Shown here piece by piece: positions 35,087-46,916 of a stretch of DNA of 64,000 nt; position 1 is the first letter of the stretch, and each line of letters opens with the position of its first letter. The translations under genes were made by a program, and so were the position numbers. Under the pieces are notes generated by a model. It was not told the origin of the DNA. It worked only from the letters and a program-made list of their open reading frames with translations, and did not search any database. This DNA comes from Acinetobacter terrae (GTDB lineage: Bacteria > Pseudomonadota > Gammaproteobacteria > Pseudomonadales > Moraxellaceae): contig NZ_JABERI010000025.1 of NCBI RefSeq assembly GCF_013004375.1, positions 106,243-170,242 on the forward strand. The letters run 5' to 3'.

Positions 35087-35269
35087 TCAGTGTTTATCTT
35101 TATTTTTCTGTTGCAATTTAGGATGTAGCTGACGCTCAGGTTGGCTATTTTTCTTTTCTGCCGCTTCTTGTTTTTCCACGCGACGCAAGAATTTGAAACT
35201 TTGAACCATTAAAGCCAATACCCCAATACCCAAAAAAATCATCAATACAATTAAGCCAATTTTTAGCAA
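35087..35269 (-). CDS. Small single-span membrane protein
   Basis: A 60-residue protein: hydrophobic helix at residues 4-25 (IGLIVLMIFLGIGVLALM) then a Lys/Gln/Glu-rich cytoplasmic-type tail. No family recognised. The start codon is TTG, with AGGA about 8 bp upstream; no in-frame ATG precedes the membrane segment. It lies after the adk terminator and ends 2 bp from the nth stop. Confidence 0.6.
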   Translation of the reverse strand: MLKIGLIVLMIFLGIGVLALMVQSFKFLRRVEKQEAAEKKNSQPERQLHPKLQQKNKDKH

Positions 35270-35298
35270 GGGATCATCCTCAAAATAGCGTACAAATT

Positions 35299-35330
35299 AA
35301 AAGAGCCCTAATATGACTTAGGACTCTTTT
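35299..35330 (-). terminator. Terminator after adk
   Basis: AAAAGAGCCCTAA paired with TTAGGACTCTTTT (one C/A mismatch), 36 bp downstream of the adk stop. Confidence 0.8.
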
Positions 35331-35365
35331 AATGTCAAAACATTCACCGCACTAGGGCAGGTGAA

Positions 35366-36037
<672 letters not shown>

Positions 36038-36107
36038 TCATTTAACAATGTATATGACGCCTTGTTCATATCGAATCTGTTGATTCAACATGCAGTCCAG
36101 CATCTAA

Positions 36108-37424
36108 TTATAAGAAAGCCACAAACAAATGGATTGTACCCGCTATAAATCCAGTTACACCACCGAGGAGAATCAAAATCCATTCATCTTCCTGAAAAGC
36201 AGGACGTAATAAATTCTGAAACTCTCTTGGGGTCAGCTCTAGAATACGGTCTCTAAACATTTGATAGATTTTCTGTGCACGGCTCGCATTAAAAGCAGGG
36301 TCGCATACAGGCACCATCGTAATTTCAATCGAGCGATCGATCAAGTCCGTCTTGAGTTTTGCGTACTCTTTTGGCCCTAATGAGAGCTGTAAAGACGTTC
36401 TAACCAGGGGTGTTTCCATAATTTCATTAATATGGCGTTTAACGATACGGCGAGTTTTGTTTTTCTTCCCGCCATACATCATCTCGGTCATGATCGATTT
36501 TAACGTAATTAAGTCTTCTGTGACTACTCGAGCAAAAACTTCTGACACTTCTTCCTGGCGTTTCATAAACGCGCCCTGAATATTGTAGGTGCCAATACGT
36601 GGAATCACAGGTTTTACCCAAGGAAACTTACGATTTTTAGTTAATTCAAAGAATTGCGGATAACGAACATAATGCGGTTCAAGCGGATTAAACACCATCC
36701 AGATCGCAATCCAGTTGGTCAGAAAGCCCCAAATCGCAGCCCAAAATGGTACAGTCCAGTGCCAGGGTACAACAAACCAGACAATCATTTGGAATACACC
36801 AAAGAACATCCCGATTAATGCACTAATATGCCAAATAAAATTGATTTCTTTCTGACCAACCTTGAGAAACATATTGACCATTAAACGGCGATCACCTTCC
36901 ATTTGGCGAACCACCATTTCACGCATATCCACAAGTGACTCGACGTTCATGGTCAGTTCGGTCACAAGTTCTCTTAAGATTCCTGGCAACTGTTTCTGTG
37001 CCTGAGCATAAATACGGCGCTTGATCGAATAAGGCAAGTTTTCCCAAAGCACCGCATTCCGTTCAATCATCATCTCATCAATGATATGTTCAAGTTCAAA
37101 ACCAACCTGTTCACCAATAATGCGCGCCATATCCTCAGGATCCATCGCATCCAGGAATTCGTGCAATGACCCCAATTTTGATAGCGTGTTATCGGTAATA
37201 ATCCCTGAAATACGGCCGGCTTTACGTGGCACAATGCCCTGCCAACCAACCGGTAATGAACCTAAATGGAATCCCCAAAATGTAATGGGATAAAAGACCA
37301 TTTTAAGCGCCATCCACACATGTGCCCAAGTGACAAAAGCAGTTACAGGAATAATGCTAAGTACTGCCCAGAAATCTGGGCGTTTCAAGAAGGTTTGCCA
37401 CAATTCGTTGACGTACTCAAGCAT
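36108..37424 (-). CDS. DUF445 family membrane protein
   Basis: A 438-residue protein with hydrophobic segments near residues 20-60, 198-245 and the C-terminal end (ILILLGGVTGFIAGTIHLF). The DUF445 pattern is repeated: WGFHLGSLPVGWQGIVPRKAG near 50 and WAIWGFLTNWIAIWMVFNPL near 230, each followed by a helical soluble region. Function unknown; likely an inner-membrane protein with large cytoplasmic or periplasmic helical parts. Follows upstream of adk on the same strand with an 82-bp gap. Confidence 0.85.
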   Translation of the reverse strand: MLEYVNELWQTFLKRPDFWAVLSIIPVTAFVTWAHVWMALKMVFYPITFWGFHLGSLPVGWQGIVPRKAGRISGIITDNTLSKLGSLHEFLDAMDPEDMARIIGEQVGFELEHIIDEMMIERNAVLWENLPYSIKRRIYAQAQKQLPGILRELVTELTMNVESLVDMREMVVRQMEGDRRLMVNMFLKVGQKEINFIWHISALIGMFFGVFQMIVWFVVPWHWTVPFWAAIWGFLTNWIAIWMVFNPLEPHYVRYPQFFELTKNRKFPWVKPVIPRIGTYNIQGAFMKRQEEVSEVFARVVTEDLITLKSIMTEMMYGGKKNKTRRIVKRHINEIMETPLVRTSLQLSLGPKEYAKLKTDLIDRSIEITMVPVCDPAFNASRAQKIYQMFRDRILELTPREFQNLLRPAFQEDEWILILLGGVTGFIAGTIHLFVAFL

Positions 37425-37487
37425 GCATAATATCCATTTTAATTTTTAATCACCAAATACTAAATCGTATAAAACTGAACATTTTCA

Positions 37488-38015
37488 CTATAAACCGATA
37501 CTTAGAGTATAGGAGAATTGTATTCTCGGCTCTATTTCAACCACAACATTGCCATTTCTATCTTTTAACTCTTCACCAGCACCAATACCGATACTAAAAC
37601 TACTAATCCGTTCATTGCTTAGCAAAACATAGGCCAGATCTACACCTGCACCCAATCTTTCTTCATATTCATTGTCTACGCGTTTACTTTCAATATGCCC
37701 AGCATAAACCCCGACATAATAACCATTTTTATCCTTACCAGTGAGATGGTAAGGATAACGAAAGCCCAACTGCGCCCCTGGATTATTATCATCATTAAGA
37801 AACACCCCAGCTTTTGCATAGGCGATTCCATAAGGATTAACCCATTCGGCATTCACATGCACTAATTTGTGGGTAAAACCGGCTCCTACATTCCATGTTT
37901 TTGCACTTTCGGGTGTTAATTTCGCTTCAGGTAAATATGGATTGTCTTGTGCATGAGCTACATTTGCTAGCGCAAAAAATGCCAGCAAAGAATACGCCTT
38001 TGTGATTATTTTCAT
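37488..38015 (-). CDS. Exported beta-barrel-like protein, unknown
   Basis: A 175-residue protein with a clean Sec signal (LLAFFALANVAHA, cleavage before QDNPY). The mature part alternates hydrophobic and polar residues in strands separated by Gly/Asn turns (GIAYAKAGVFLNDDNNPGAQ, GYYVGVYAGHI, VDLAYVLL) and ends in L, as small outer-membrane barrels often do. No specific family recognised. Monocistronic, divergent from mrdA with a 226-bp gap. Confidence 0.7.
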   Translation of the reverse strand: MKIITKAYSLLAFFALANVAHAQDNPYLPEAKLTPESAKTWNVGAGFTHKLVHVNAEWVNPYGIAYAKAGVFLNDDNNPGAQLGFRYPYHLTGKDKNGYYVGVYAGHIESKRVDNEYEERLGAGVDLAYVLLSNERISSFSIGIGAGEELKDRNGNVVVEIEPRIQFSYTLSIGL

Positions 38016-38241
38016 CGTTGTCCCTAATTTTATTTTTTAATACAGTCCTTTTTTTCAATTTTGACTTTAGCAGAATTATCAGAACTCTTATATACTGCAC
38101 TCTACAATTTTAATGTCTGTAAAGTCAAAGTTTAAGCGAAACAAACCCAACGTTTCGCCTGAACAAATATCAAAAAATGATGACATGCGTTAGAATACCA
38201 CACCGGTTTTTCCCACTCTCCTGTATGTAAGTCGATCGCGT

Positions 38242-40272
38242 ATGAAGCAGCACTTTCCTTTAAAAAATGTCCAACAAGAAAAGCGCATTTATCGCAATCG
38301 AGTGTTTATATCGGTCGGGATTGTTGTATTCTTTCTTTTATTACTGGTTACCCGTTATGCATATTTGCAAATTGCAAATTACGATGAGTTTTCAACTGCC
38401 TCAGATCAGAACCGAATTCGACTGCAACCCTTAGCGCCTGCACGTGGTTATATCTATGACCGTAATGGCGTTTTACTTGCAGACAATTATCCGGTGTTTT
38501 CAGCGACCATTTCACGTGCTGATGTTAAAGATATTGATGATACGGTTAAACGTTTAATCCCAATTTTAGCGTTAACTGAAGAAGATATAGACCGCTTTAG
38601 CAGCCGAATTAAAACCTCAAAAAAAACCGAACGCGTTGCACTTAAATTAAATTTAACTGAAACCGATATCGCCAAATTTAGTGAAGTGAAGTTTCAGTTC
38701 CCTGGGGTCAATATAGAAACTCAAATGACCCGCTATTACCCACATGGTGAATTGTTTGCGCATGTCATTGGTTATGTCGGTCGAATTAATGACAAAGAAT
38801 TAAAATCGATTGATAAAGATTTATATGCAGGCACCAACCTCATTGGGAAAATTGGGGTTGAAAAATCCTATGAAGACCTTTTACACGGTGTACCCGGCAA
38901 TGAATCTGTTGAAGCCGATGCACACGGTAATGTGCTGCGTAATTTAGGCCGTAAAGATCCTGTTCGAGGCAATGACTTATACCTGTCGATTGACTATGGC
39001 TTACAAGTTATTGCGACAGAACAGCTTGCTGGACGCCGTGGTGCAATTGTTGCACTGAATCCCAAAACCGGGGAAATTTTAGCGCTGGTTTCAAGTCCAA
39101 GTTTCAATCCGAATCTGTTTGTGACCGGGATTAGCAATACCGACTATAGTGCGCTACGGGACAATCTTGACCAACCGCTTTACAACCGTGCAGTTCAGGG
39201 GGCTTATCCTCCGGGCTCAACCATTAAACCGATGTTTGGTTTAGGTGGCATTCATTATGGTTATGTCGACTGGGCGACTGCTATCTCTGACCCTGGCTAT
39301 TTCACCTTGCCGGGTGACAGCCACCGTTTCCGTGACCATAAAAAATCCGGCCATGGTGCTGTAAATATGCATAAAGCCCAAGTGGTATCTTGTGATACTT
39401 ACTTTTATGTCCTGTCTTACCGTATGGGCATTGAGAAAATGAATGCCTGGATGCGCCAATTTGGTTTCAGTGAAAAAACTGGCGTGGATTTACCGAGTGA
39501 AAGTACCGGTTTATATCCAAATCCGGACTGGAAAATGCGCACCCGTAAAAGCAAATGGATGAAAGGTGAAACCATTTCGGTGAGTATTGGCCAAGGTGCC
39601 TTTACTGCAACGCCCTTACAACTGGCGATGGCCACCGCGATTACGGCAAATCAAGGCTCGCATATTACTCCCCACGTATTGCGTGAAAGTCACGGTGCCA
39701 AGCCTTATAAAGTGCATAATGCACCCGATGGAAAAATTCAGTTTAACGGTCAGCCTGAAGACTGGATCAAAATGCGCGATGCCATGGTGGATGTGATTCA
39801 AACGGGTACTGGTCGCGGTATTCGTACCCCAATGTATCAAATTGCAGGAAAAACAGGTACAGCGCAGGTTAAAAGTATTGCTCAAGGTAAAAAGTATAAC
39901 GAAGCATTATTAACCGAGCGTCAACTTGACCACGGTTTATTTGTCGGTTTTGCTCCTGCTGAAAATCCTGAAATTGCCGTTGCAGTAGTTTGGGAAAATG
40001 GTAAACACGGTGGTTCAGCAGCACAATTGGCTCGTCCTATGTTTGATTATTGGCTGCTCAAACGTAAAAAAGACCCAATCCGTCCAGCCGATCATCAAAT
40101 TAGTGGCGGCTTAATGACTGCAGGCATTAAACCGGGTGAATTGCCAAGTGGTATCACTCCAGTGACAGCTGATGCTAACGCGACCAATCCACCTCAATCA
40201 GCACAGCCTGCAACTCAAACTGTACCAGGTACAGCACCATCAACAAGCTCACAACCAGTAGAGAATGACTGA
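38242..40272 (+). CDS. mrdA: Peptidoglycan transpeptidase PBP2
   Basis: Elongasome cell-wall transpeptidase (penicillin-binding protein 2), 676 aa. Single N-terminal membrane helix (residues 23-45), dimerisation/pedestal domain with LAPARGYIYDRNGVLLADN, and the penicillin-binding domain: catalytic Ser in PPGSTIKP, SCDTYFY (SxD form of the second motif, normal for PBP2) and KTGTAQV. The Pro/Thr-rich C-terminal tail (about 40 residues) is typical of non-enterobacterial PBP2. Followed 3 bp later by rsmD. mrdB is not adjacent here. Confidence 0.95.
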   Translation: MKQHFPLKNVQQEKRIYRNRVFISVGIVVFFLLLLVTRYAYLQIANYDEFSTASDQNRIRLQPLAPARGYIYDRNGVLLADNYPVFSATISRADVKDIDDTVKRLIPILALTEEDIDRFSSRIKTSKKTERVALKLNLTETDIAKFSEVKFQFPGVNIETQMTRYYPHGELFAHVIGYVGRINDKELKSIDKDLYAGTNLIGKIGVEKSYEDLLHGVPGNESVEADAHGNVLRNLGRKDPVRGNDLYLSIDYGLQVIATEQLAGRRGAIVALNPKTGEILALVSSPSFNPNLFVTGISNTDYSALRDNLDQPLYNRAVQGAYPPGSTIKPMFGLGGIHYGYVDWATAISDPGYFTLPGDSHRFRDHKKSGHGAVNMHKAQVVSCDTYFYVLSYRMGIEKMNAWMRQFGFSEKTGVDLPSESTGLYPNPDWKMRTRKSKWMKGETISVSIGQGAFTATPLQLAMATAITANQGSHITPHVLRESHGAKPYKVHNAPDGKIQFNGQPEDWIKMRDAMVDVIQTGTGRGIRTPMYQIAGKTGTAQVKSIAQGKKYNEALLTERQLDHGLFVGFAPAENPEIAVAVVWENGKHGGSAAQLARPMFDYWLLKRKKDPIRPADHQISGGLMTAGIKPGELPSGITPVTADANATNPPQSAQPATQTVPGTAPSTSSQPVEND

Positions 40273-40275
40273 TCT

Positions 40276-40833
40276 ATGAAAAATCAACTCCGCATTATTG
40301 GTGGTGAATGGAAACGCCGCCAACTTGCTTTTGCCAGTATTGATGGTTTACGCCCTACACCGGATCGTGTGCGTGAAACTTTGTTCAACTGGTTGATGTG
40401 GGACATTCAAAATTCGAATGTCTTAGATCTGTGTACTGGTTCGGGTGCCTTAAGTTTTGAGGCTTTGTCACGTGGCGCGTCACAAGTGGTGATGATTGAA
40501 CCGAATCGAACTCAAGCTGCATTTTTAACTGATAATTTGCAGTTGCTTAAAGTGACCAGTCAACATGCAAAATTAAAAGTCGCCACAGCTCAACAAGTCT
40601 TGCCGACGCTCAAAGAACAATTTGATCTAGTGTTTTTAGATCCACCTTACAGCTTGGATTTATGGGAAGAACTGGCTCAACTTGCCGATCCTTTAATTAA
40701 GGACAAGGCTTTTATCTATGTTGAAGCCGATCGTGACTTAAATCAGCTCAAACTTCCATCTTCATGGCAACAGATTAAACAGACCAAAGCAGGAACCGTT
40801 CGCGCAGGGCTGTATCAAAAAAATGCAACTTAA
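40276..40833 (+). CDS. rsmD: 16S rRNA (guanine-966 N2) methyltransferase RsmD
   Basis: SAM-dependent methyltransferase of the small ribosomal subunit, 185 aa. Motifs: IGGEWKRRQLAF, GLRPTPDRVRETLFNWL, VLDLCTGSGALSFEALSRGA (SAM binding), catalytic DPPYSLDLW. Starts 3 bp after the mrdA stop and ends at a terminator. Confidence 0.94.
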   Translation: MKNQLRIIGGEWKRRQLAFASIDGLRPTPDRVRETLFNWLMWDIQNSNVLDLCTGSGALSFEALSRGASQVVMIEPNRTQAAFLTDNLQLLKVTSQHAKLKVATAQQVLPTLKEQFDLVFLDPPYSLDLWEELAQLADPLIKDKAFIYVEADRDLNQLKLPSSWQQIKQTKAGTVRAGLYQKNAT

Positions 40834-40842
40834 TTAAAAATA

Positions 40843-40872
40843 AAAAAGGATTCCCAAATGGAATCCTTTTTT
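40843..40872 (+). terminator. Terminator after rsmD
   Basis: AAAAAGGATTCC-CAAAT-GGAATCCTTTTTTT, perfect stem plus T run; it can also serve the small lipoprotein gene on the opposite strand. Confidence 0.88.
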
Positions 40873-40913
40873 TCAAATGTCGTCTGCCAATTTAAGGTCA
40901 GGTTATAAACCTG

Positions 40914-41108
40914 TTAGCGATTGTAGTGTCGACCACGATCACTTCTGTCATGATGCCAGTCTTTGTTGTTCCAATCTCGGTCACCATGTTGTCGATCATA
41001 ATGTCCGTTGCGATCTCGATGACCACGATAATCGTCATCCCAAGGATCAACAACACAGCCAGTTAATGACACTGCCAATACAGAAAGTAATATCACTTTT
41101 TTCATCAT
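40914..41108 (-). CDS. Small His/Asp/Arg-rich lipoprotein
   Basis: A 64-residue lipoprotein: MMKKVILLSVLAVSLTGC with lipobox LTGC, then a mature part made almost entirely of Asp, His, Arg, Tyr, Trp and Asn (YRGHRDRNGHYDRQHGDRDW). AGAGG is 8 bp from the ATG chosen. The His/Asp-rich composition could bind metal ions, but no family function is known. Confidence 0.75.
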   Translation of the reverse strand: MMKKVILLSVLAVSLTGCVVDPWDDDYRGHRDRNGHYDRQHGDRDWNNKDWHHDRSDRGRHYNR

Positions 41109-41352
41109 GTCCATCACCTCTTTACTGCACCATGCCAGTATTAAAGGATTTAATGGAGAGTGAACGGAGTCATTGTTACTCTCTTGTAGTGATTTATTTA
41201 TTTTTTATTCATAGTCAAAATATCCAATACGTATCTTATTAAATCCTTTTATTCAAAGTTCTACTTAGATTTGCAGAAATACAGATAAATATAAGCTTGG
41301 TTTTTTCACTGATCTTTAGAATACTGCTGCCTTTCCTTATGACCTTACCCCT

Positions 41353-42087
41353 ATGACTTGGCTATTATTTATTCTTGGTGCAATGGTCGCAGGTTTTGTA
41401 CAGGGACTCACAGGTTTTGCTTTCGCCTTAATTGCCATGTCTTTCTGGGTGTGGGTACTATCTCCGCAAATTGCTGCACCTTTGGTCGTGTTTGCCTCGG
41501 TATGGAGCCACATCATTTCCTTATCCAATGAGCAAAAGCATCCTCATCTCAATAAATCACTGGTTTTCCCCTATTTAATTGCAGGATTGATTGGTGTACC
41601 TTTAGGCACGTATTTACTGCATATTATTCAGCCAGAAACCTTTAAATTGATTCTAGGCTTATTTTTAGTGTTGTGGTGTCCGATCATGTTCTTCAATCCG
41701 CAATTTCCTCGACTGCAACAATCAGGCAAATTTGCGGATAGTTTGGTGGGATTTATGGGAGGAATACTAGGTGGTTTAGGCGGATTTTGTGGTTCACTGC
41801 CTTCTGCTTGGGTCATGCTGAAAAACTTATCCAAACAAGAACAACGCTATATTTTGCGGCATTTTAATTTTGGTATTCAGGTGTTCACCTTAGTTGCCTA
41901 TTTGCTCCAAGGTACACTCAAAATACAACTGCTGCCTTATATGGCCATCTTGCTGGTCAGTGTCAGTTTTCCTGCAATATTGGGAGCAAAATTATTTTAT
42001 AAAATTTCAGAGCGACAATTTAAACATACCGTATTAAGTCTGTTATTTGCATCTGGTGGCTTTTTAATTTTCAGCACCCTGCTGTAA
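41353..42087 (+). CDS. TauE/SafE family membrane permease
   Basis: A 244-residue inner-membrane protein with about eight hydrophobic segments and the family pair-repeat GFVQGLTGFAFALIAMSFW near residue 14 and GFMGGILGGLGGFCGSLPSAW near residue 133. The family exports or imports sulfite, sulfoacetate and other organosulfur or anionic compounds; the substrate here cannot be read. It stands alone between two small lipoprotein genes. Confidence 0.85.
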   Translation: MTWLLFILGAMVAGFVQGLTGFAFALIAMSFWVWVLSPQIAAPLVVFASVWSHIISLSNEQKHPHLNKSLVFPYLIAGLIGVPLGTYLLHIIQPETFKLILGLFLVLWCPIMFFNPQFPRLQQSGKFADSLVGFMGGILGGLGGFCGSLPSAWVMLKNLSKQEQRYILRHFNFGIQVFTLVAYLLQGTLKIQLLPYMAILLVSVSFPAILGAKLFYKISERQFKHTVLSLLFASGGFLIFSTLL

Positions 42088-42286
42088 ATTTGTCGATGAT
42101 GAAAATATTTAAAACTCATTTAAAAAATCAGATGCCGAGAGTTGGAATAATCTCCCCCTGAAAGATAGTCCAAAAAGTGAGATAAACCTCATTTAATCAA
42201 AAAACATGCAATTGATATTCTACATTCCATGAATGTTAGAGAAAACTTTATACAATAACTTATCCCCTTCACTAGTTTTTCTAAAA

Positions 42287-42616
42287 ATGAAAACCTTGAT
42301 TTTGTTAGCAGGGATTATTCTGCTAACAGGCTGTACTTTAGGCTCATCTCGCGATGTCAAACATGCCGAAAAAATGCTTGCATACTTTCAATGCAATAAA
42401 ATTGAAAGTGCACAAATGACGCATAGTTCCATTACCTCATTTCACGAACAATCACTGGCTTCTAGCCGGCAAAAAGCAGAATCTTATGTGCAAAGTTATA
42501 AAGAGGGTGAAGAGTTATTTGATGTTCCCTTAACTGATGTAATTAAGGATCAATATCTGATTTATCAGGAAGCCTGTCAGCATTTAGGTGGAATCAGTCC
42601 AGCACCAAACAAATAA
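42287..42616 (+). CDS. Small lipoprotein, unknown
   Basis: A 109-residue lipoprotein starting MKTLILLAGIILLTGC (lipobox LTGC, Cys16). The mature part is helical and polar with two later Cys (YFQCNK, EACQHLGG). The ATG at 42287 is chosen because it gives the lipoprotein signal; the frame extends 18 codons upstream. No family recognised. Confidence 0.72.
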   Translation: MKTLILLAGIILLTGCTLGSSRDVKHAEKMLAYFQCNKIESAQMTHSSITSFHEQSLASSRQKAESYVQSYKEGEELFDVPLTDVIKDQYLIYQEACQHLGGISPAPNK

Positions 42617-42760
42617 ATAAACTTATTTGATTTGGTTAAGTTAATGCCCTACGGATTTGATCGTCACTAAAAAGTGCTCAATCACATGCTGACTGGCGAA
42701 TGCCGAAACCTCGAGGCAAGGTTTTTGTCATTTCTAAATCTAGCTCATATTTTAAAGCAA

Positions 42761-42786
42761 GACAGGGATAAATCTCCCTGCCTTTT
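42761..42786 (+). terminator. Possible terminator between convergent genes
   Basis: GACAGGG pairs with CCCTGCC across an 8-base loop, followed by four T; a weaker hairpin with AAACC/GGTTTTT lies at 42706-42726. Confidence 0.45.
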
Positions 42787-42807
42787 AAAAACTACGCTTC
42801 TTAAAAA

Positions 42808-43395
42808 CTATGCTTCAGTGTAATAACGCTGATCAACGCTAAAGTTTTCTGGGAATTTAGCGTTGATTTGTGAATAGAAATCCATAATTTCAGCCATATC
42901 TTTTTCATAATCCCCTGTAGGATATACAATTTTTCCTACACCGGTTTTTTTCTTGGCATAATCCATATAAGCCAAAGCAATAGGAACACCTGCACCCGTT
43001 GCCACATGATAAAACCCGGTTTTCCATTGTTCTTGTTTTGCACGTGTGGCTTCAGGTGTCACCAACATCACTAACTTTGGATGGTCTTTGAATAAATCGG
43101 TCATGACCTGAACCATACTTGGGCGCGGCTCCCCTTCTGCTTTTGGTGTACGGTCAATACCAATGCCACCCAAAGCACGTACAAATGGCCCAAATGGAAA
43201 CTTCATATAACTGTCTTTAATGGTTAAACGAACATTCACCCCTAAAGCTTTCAGCGCTAAACGGGCATATAAAGCATCCCAATTACTGGTATGTGGTGCA
43301 GCAATCATCACGCACTGATCCAAATCAAGTGGCCAATGATTATCAATTTCCCAGCCCATCATTTTTAAACTTTGTTCAGCTAACTTTTCGAACAC
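42808..43395 (-). CDS. Lysophospholipid acyltransferase (PlsC-like)
   Basis: A 195-residue acyltransferase with the HxxxxD catalytic motif in APHTSNWDALYA near residue 34 and the substrate motif VTPEATRAKQEQWKTGFYH near 112 (TPEAT where PEGT is more common). It belongs to the 1-acyl-glycerol-3-phosphate-acyltransferase-like family without a membrane span. The acyl acceptor is not certain. Its last codons are overlapped by a 16-bp imperfect tandem duplication (42785-42816). Confidence 0.82.
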   Translation of the reverse strand: MFEKLAEQSLKMMGWEIDNHWPLDLDQCVMIAAPHTSNWDALYARLALKALGVNVRLTIKDSYMKFPFGPFVRALGGIGIDRTPKAEGEPRPSMVQVMTDLFKDHPKLVMLVTPEATRAKQEQWKTGFYHVATGAGVPIALAYMDYAKKKTGVGKIVYPTGDYEKDMAEIMDFYSQINAKFPENFSVDQRYYTEA

Positions 43396-43729
43396 AAAAA
43401 CACCGCAACCTAATAAAGTGCGCAGATTTTAACAAGGTCACTGAAATAAGATAGCTTGATTCGAACAATTAATAATCAATTAATATATAAATGTATAACT
43501 TAGAATTTAAATGAAATAGGTATTTATTTTTCAACCTTTATACCTCGTAGAAATCATTCTATTTTTAAAGAAGAATCAAATTTACACAGCAAAAGTTAAA
43601 CAAAAACATCAATATCTTTCTTCAAAACCAAGGCAAGCAATAACAAAGCACGAACAATATAACTCTTTAATAAACATCCTTTTCTATGTAGTTTTAAAAG
43701 TTGCGTTGTCATATAAAAGGAACTAATTC
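43396..43729. other. AT-rich intergenic region upstream of the NlpE-like genes
   Basis: About 330 bp without a gene. It lies between divergent genes and should hold both promoters; I see no clear operator or repeat. Confidence 0.5.
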
Positions 43730-44224
43730 GTGAAAAAAACAATATTAATCCTATCCCTTAGCACAATCGCTTTAGCTGCCTGCAGCAAACCGAATACCGA
43801 TACGCATGAAAGTAATCAAGCACCTGAAAACACGGTGACTCAAACTCAATCTATACAGCCTAACAATACTCAACCTGCAACCCCGATGGGTGATACTGCA
43901 GAAACTTCACTGGATTGGGCGGGTGAATATAAAGGTGTTTTCCCCTGCGCTGATTGTCAAGGCATTGAAACAGAACTTGATTTAAAAGCAGATAAAACTT
44001 ATGAATTAACGGAAGAATATTTGGGTAAAGGAAAAGGCAATGAGTTTAAAGTGAAAGGTACTTTTAGCTTCGATCCCGATAATCCTTCCATCATTCGCTT
44101 AGATAAAGCAGGTGAAAATCGTAAATTTTTTGTAGGTGAAAATTTTGTAGAAGCGCGCGATATGAACACAGGAAAAGCTATTGATTCAAAGCTTAATTAT
44201 AAATTACAAAAAGATCTTAATTAG
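43730..44224 (+). CDS. NlpE-like lipoprotein (N-terminal domain only)
   Basis: A 164-residue lipoprotein with GTG start (AAAGGA upstream) and lipobox LAAC (Cys18). After a 35-residue polar linker comes an NlpE N-terminal domain with the CxxC motif in GVFPCADCQGIETEL and the strand pattern LDLKADKTYELTEEY. Enterobacterial NlpE senses adhesion and lipoprotein-trafficking stress and activates Cpx; the C-terminal OB domain is absent here. Its paralogue follows 177 bp downstream. Confidence 0.82.
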   Translation: MKKTILILSLSTIALAACSKPNTDTHESNQAPENTVTQTQSIQPNNTQPATPMGDTAETSLDWAGEYKGVFPCADCQGIETELDLKADKTYELTEEYLGKGKGNEFKVKGTFSFDPDNPSIIRLDKAGENRKFFVGENFVEARDMNTGKAIDSKLNYKLQKDLN

Positions 44225-44401
44225 TTTAGCTCCTTTACTCCCCTGCATAAAAAGCCTGAAATATGGCTTTTTTAACCCCTCCTTTTTGTATACTCGTCAC
44301 GATTTGCTACAAATAAATCATTTATTTAATGGCTTAATACTAGCGAGATCATCCAGTTATGCTTATGGTTAGAAAAATATCTTTCTAATTAAATGATCAT
44401 T

Positions 44402-45157
44402 ATGAAACAAACGATGATTACACTTAGTTTTTTTGCCATGTTACTTTCAAGTGGCTGCGATAATACAAGTACATCATCCCTGAATGAAAAAGTTAATCTC
44501 CCTGAGCAGCCTTCAAAACCGATACAGGCTCAAATTCCCGATTGGGTTGGCCATTACAAAGCATTTATTCCCTGTGATGCTTGTGAAAAGAAACTCATTT
44601 CACTCCGACTTCATCAAAACAAGACTTATACCCTAAAGGAAATTAGTTTCTTTAAGCAAAAGATTAAACAAAAAGAGTCTTCGGGTACATTCACTTTCGA
44701 TGAGCAAAATTCAAATTTATTGCAATTAATGGACAATAAAACCAAGCAAAATCGTTATTTTTCTTTGCATGATCATTCAATAGAACCCCTTGATCAAAAT
44801 AAAAACCAATTCAAAGATTTTGAAAAATACCAAATTCCACAAGTGCAAAATATTGAAGTGAATAATGCACTCAAATACGTAGATATTCAGGCAGATTTAT
44901 TTAAATCAGAAAAAATAGAATCGAATGGCATTGAAAGTACAAAATTGACGTATTTTTTTGAAATTAATAATAATTCAGATCGACCGCTTAAATTACGCGA
45001 CAGCGATATTGTTTTAGTGGATGCGAAGAATAACGAACATATTTCTACGATTGAAAATAATCCAATCTCACCTATTAAGCCTCATAAAACCCAACATGAG
45101 CTTGTATCGTTTATCTATGCTGAATCACATCAACCTGCTTATATCAACATCAAGTAA
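44402..45157 (+). CDS. NlpE-like lipoprotein with extra C-terminal domain
   Basis: A 251-residue lipoprotein starting MKQTMITLSFFAMLLSSGC (lipobox SSGC). Residues 48-145 form an NlpE-type domain with CxxC in FIPCDACEKKLISL. The C-terminal 105 residues (VNNALKYVDIQADLF, TKLTYFFEINNNSDRPLKLRD) resemble an immunoglobulin-like beta-sandwich of the DUF4352 kind. It is a diverged tandem paralogue of the preceding gene, with more Lys/Asn and lower GC. Role unknown. Confidence 0.75.
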   Translation: MKQTMITLSFFAMLLSSGCDNTSTSSLNEKVNLPEQPSKPIQAQIPDWVGHYKAFIPCDACEKKLISLRLHQNKTYTLKEISFFKQKIKQKESSGTFTFDEQNSNLLQLMDNKTKQNRYFSLHDHSIEPLDQNKNQFKDFEKYQIPQVQNIEVNNALKYVDIQADLFKSEKIESNGIESTKLTYFFEINNNSDRPLKLRDSDIVLVDAKNNEHISTIENNPISPIKPHKTQHELVSFIYAESHQPAYINIK

Positions 45158-45170
45158 TTTGAATATTGAT

Positions 45171-45203
45171 AAAAAAATCCCCGCATAAAGCGGGGATTTT
45201 TTT
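45171..45203. terminator. Bidirectional terminator between NlpE-like gene and groEL
   Basis: AAAAAAATCCCCGC-ATAAA-GCGGGGATTTTTTT, perfect stem with A and T runs, between two convergent genes. Confidence 0.93.
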
Positions 45204-45225
45204 AGATCGGGATGATCAGTATGAA

Positions 45226-46863
<1,638 letters not shown>

Positions 46864-46916
46864 TTACTCCAAATATTTTAATTTTCAAAAAATTTGATTA
46901 ACTGAAAAGGTCTGAA

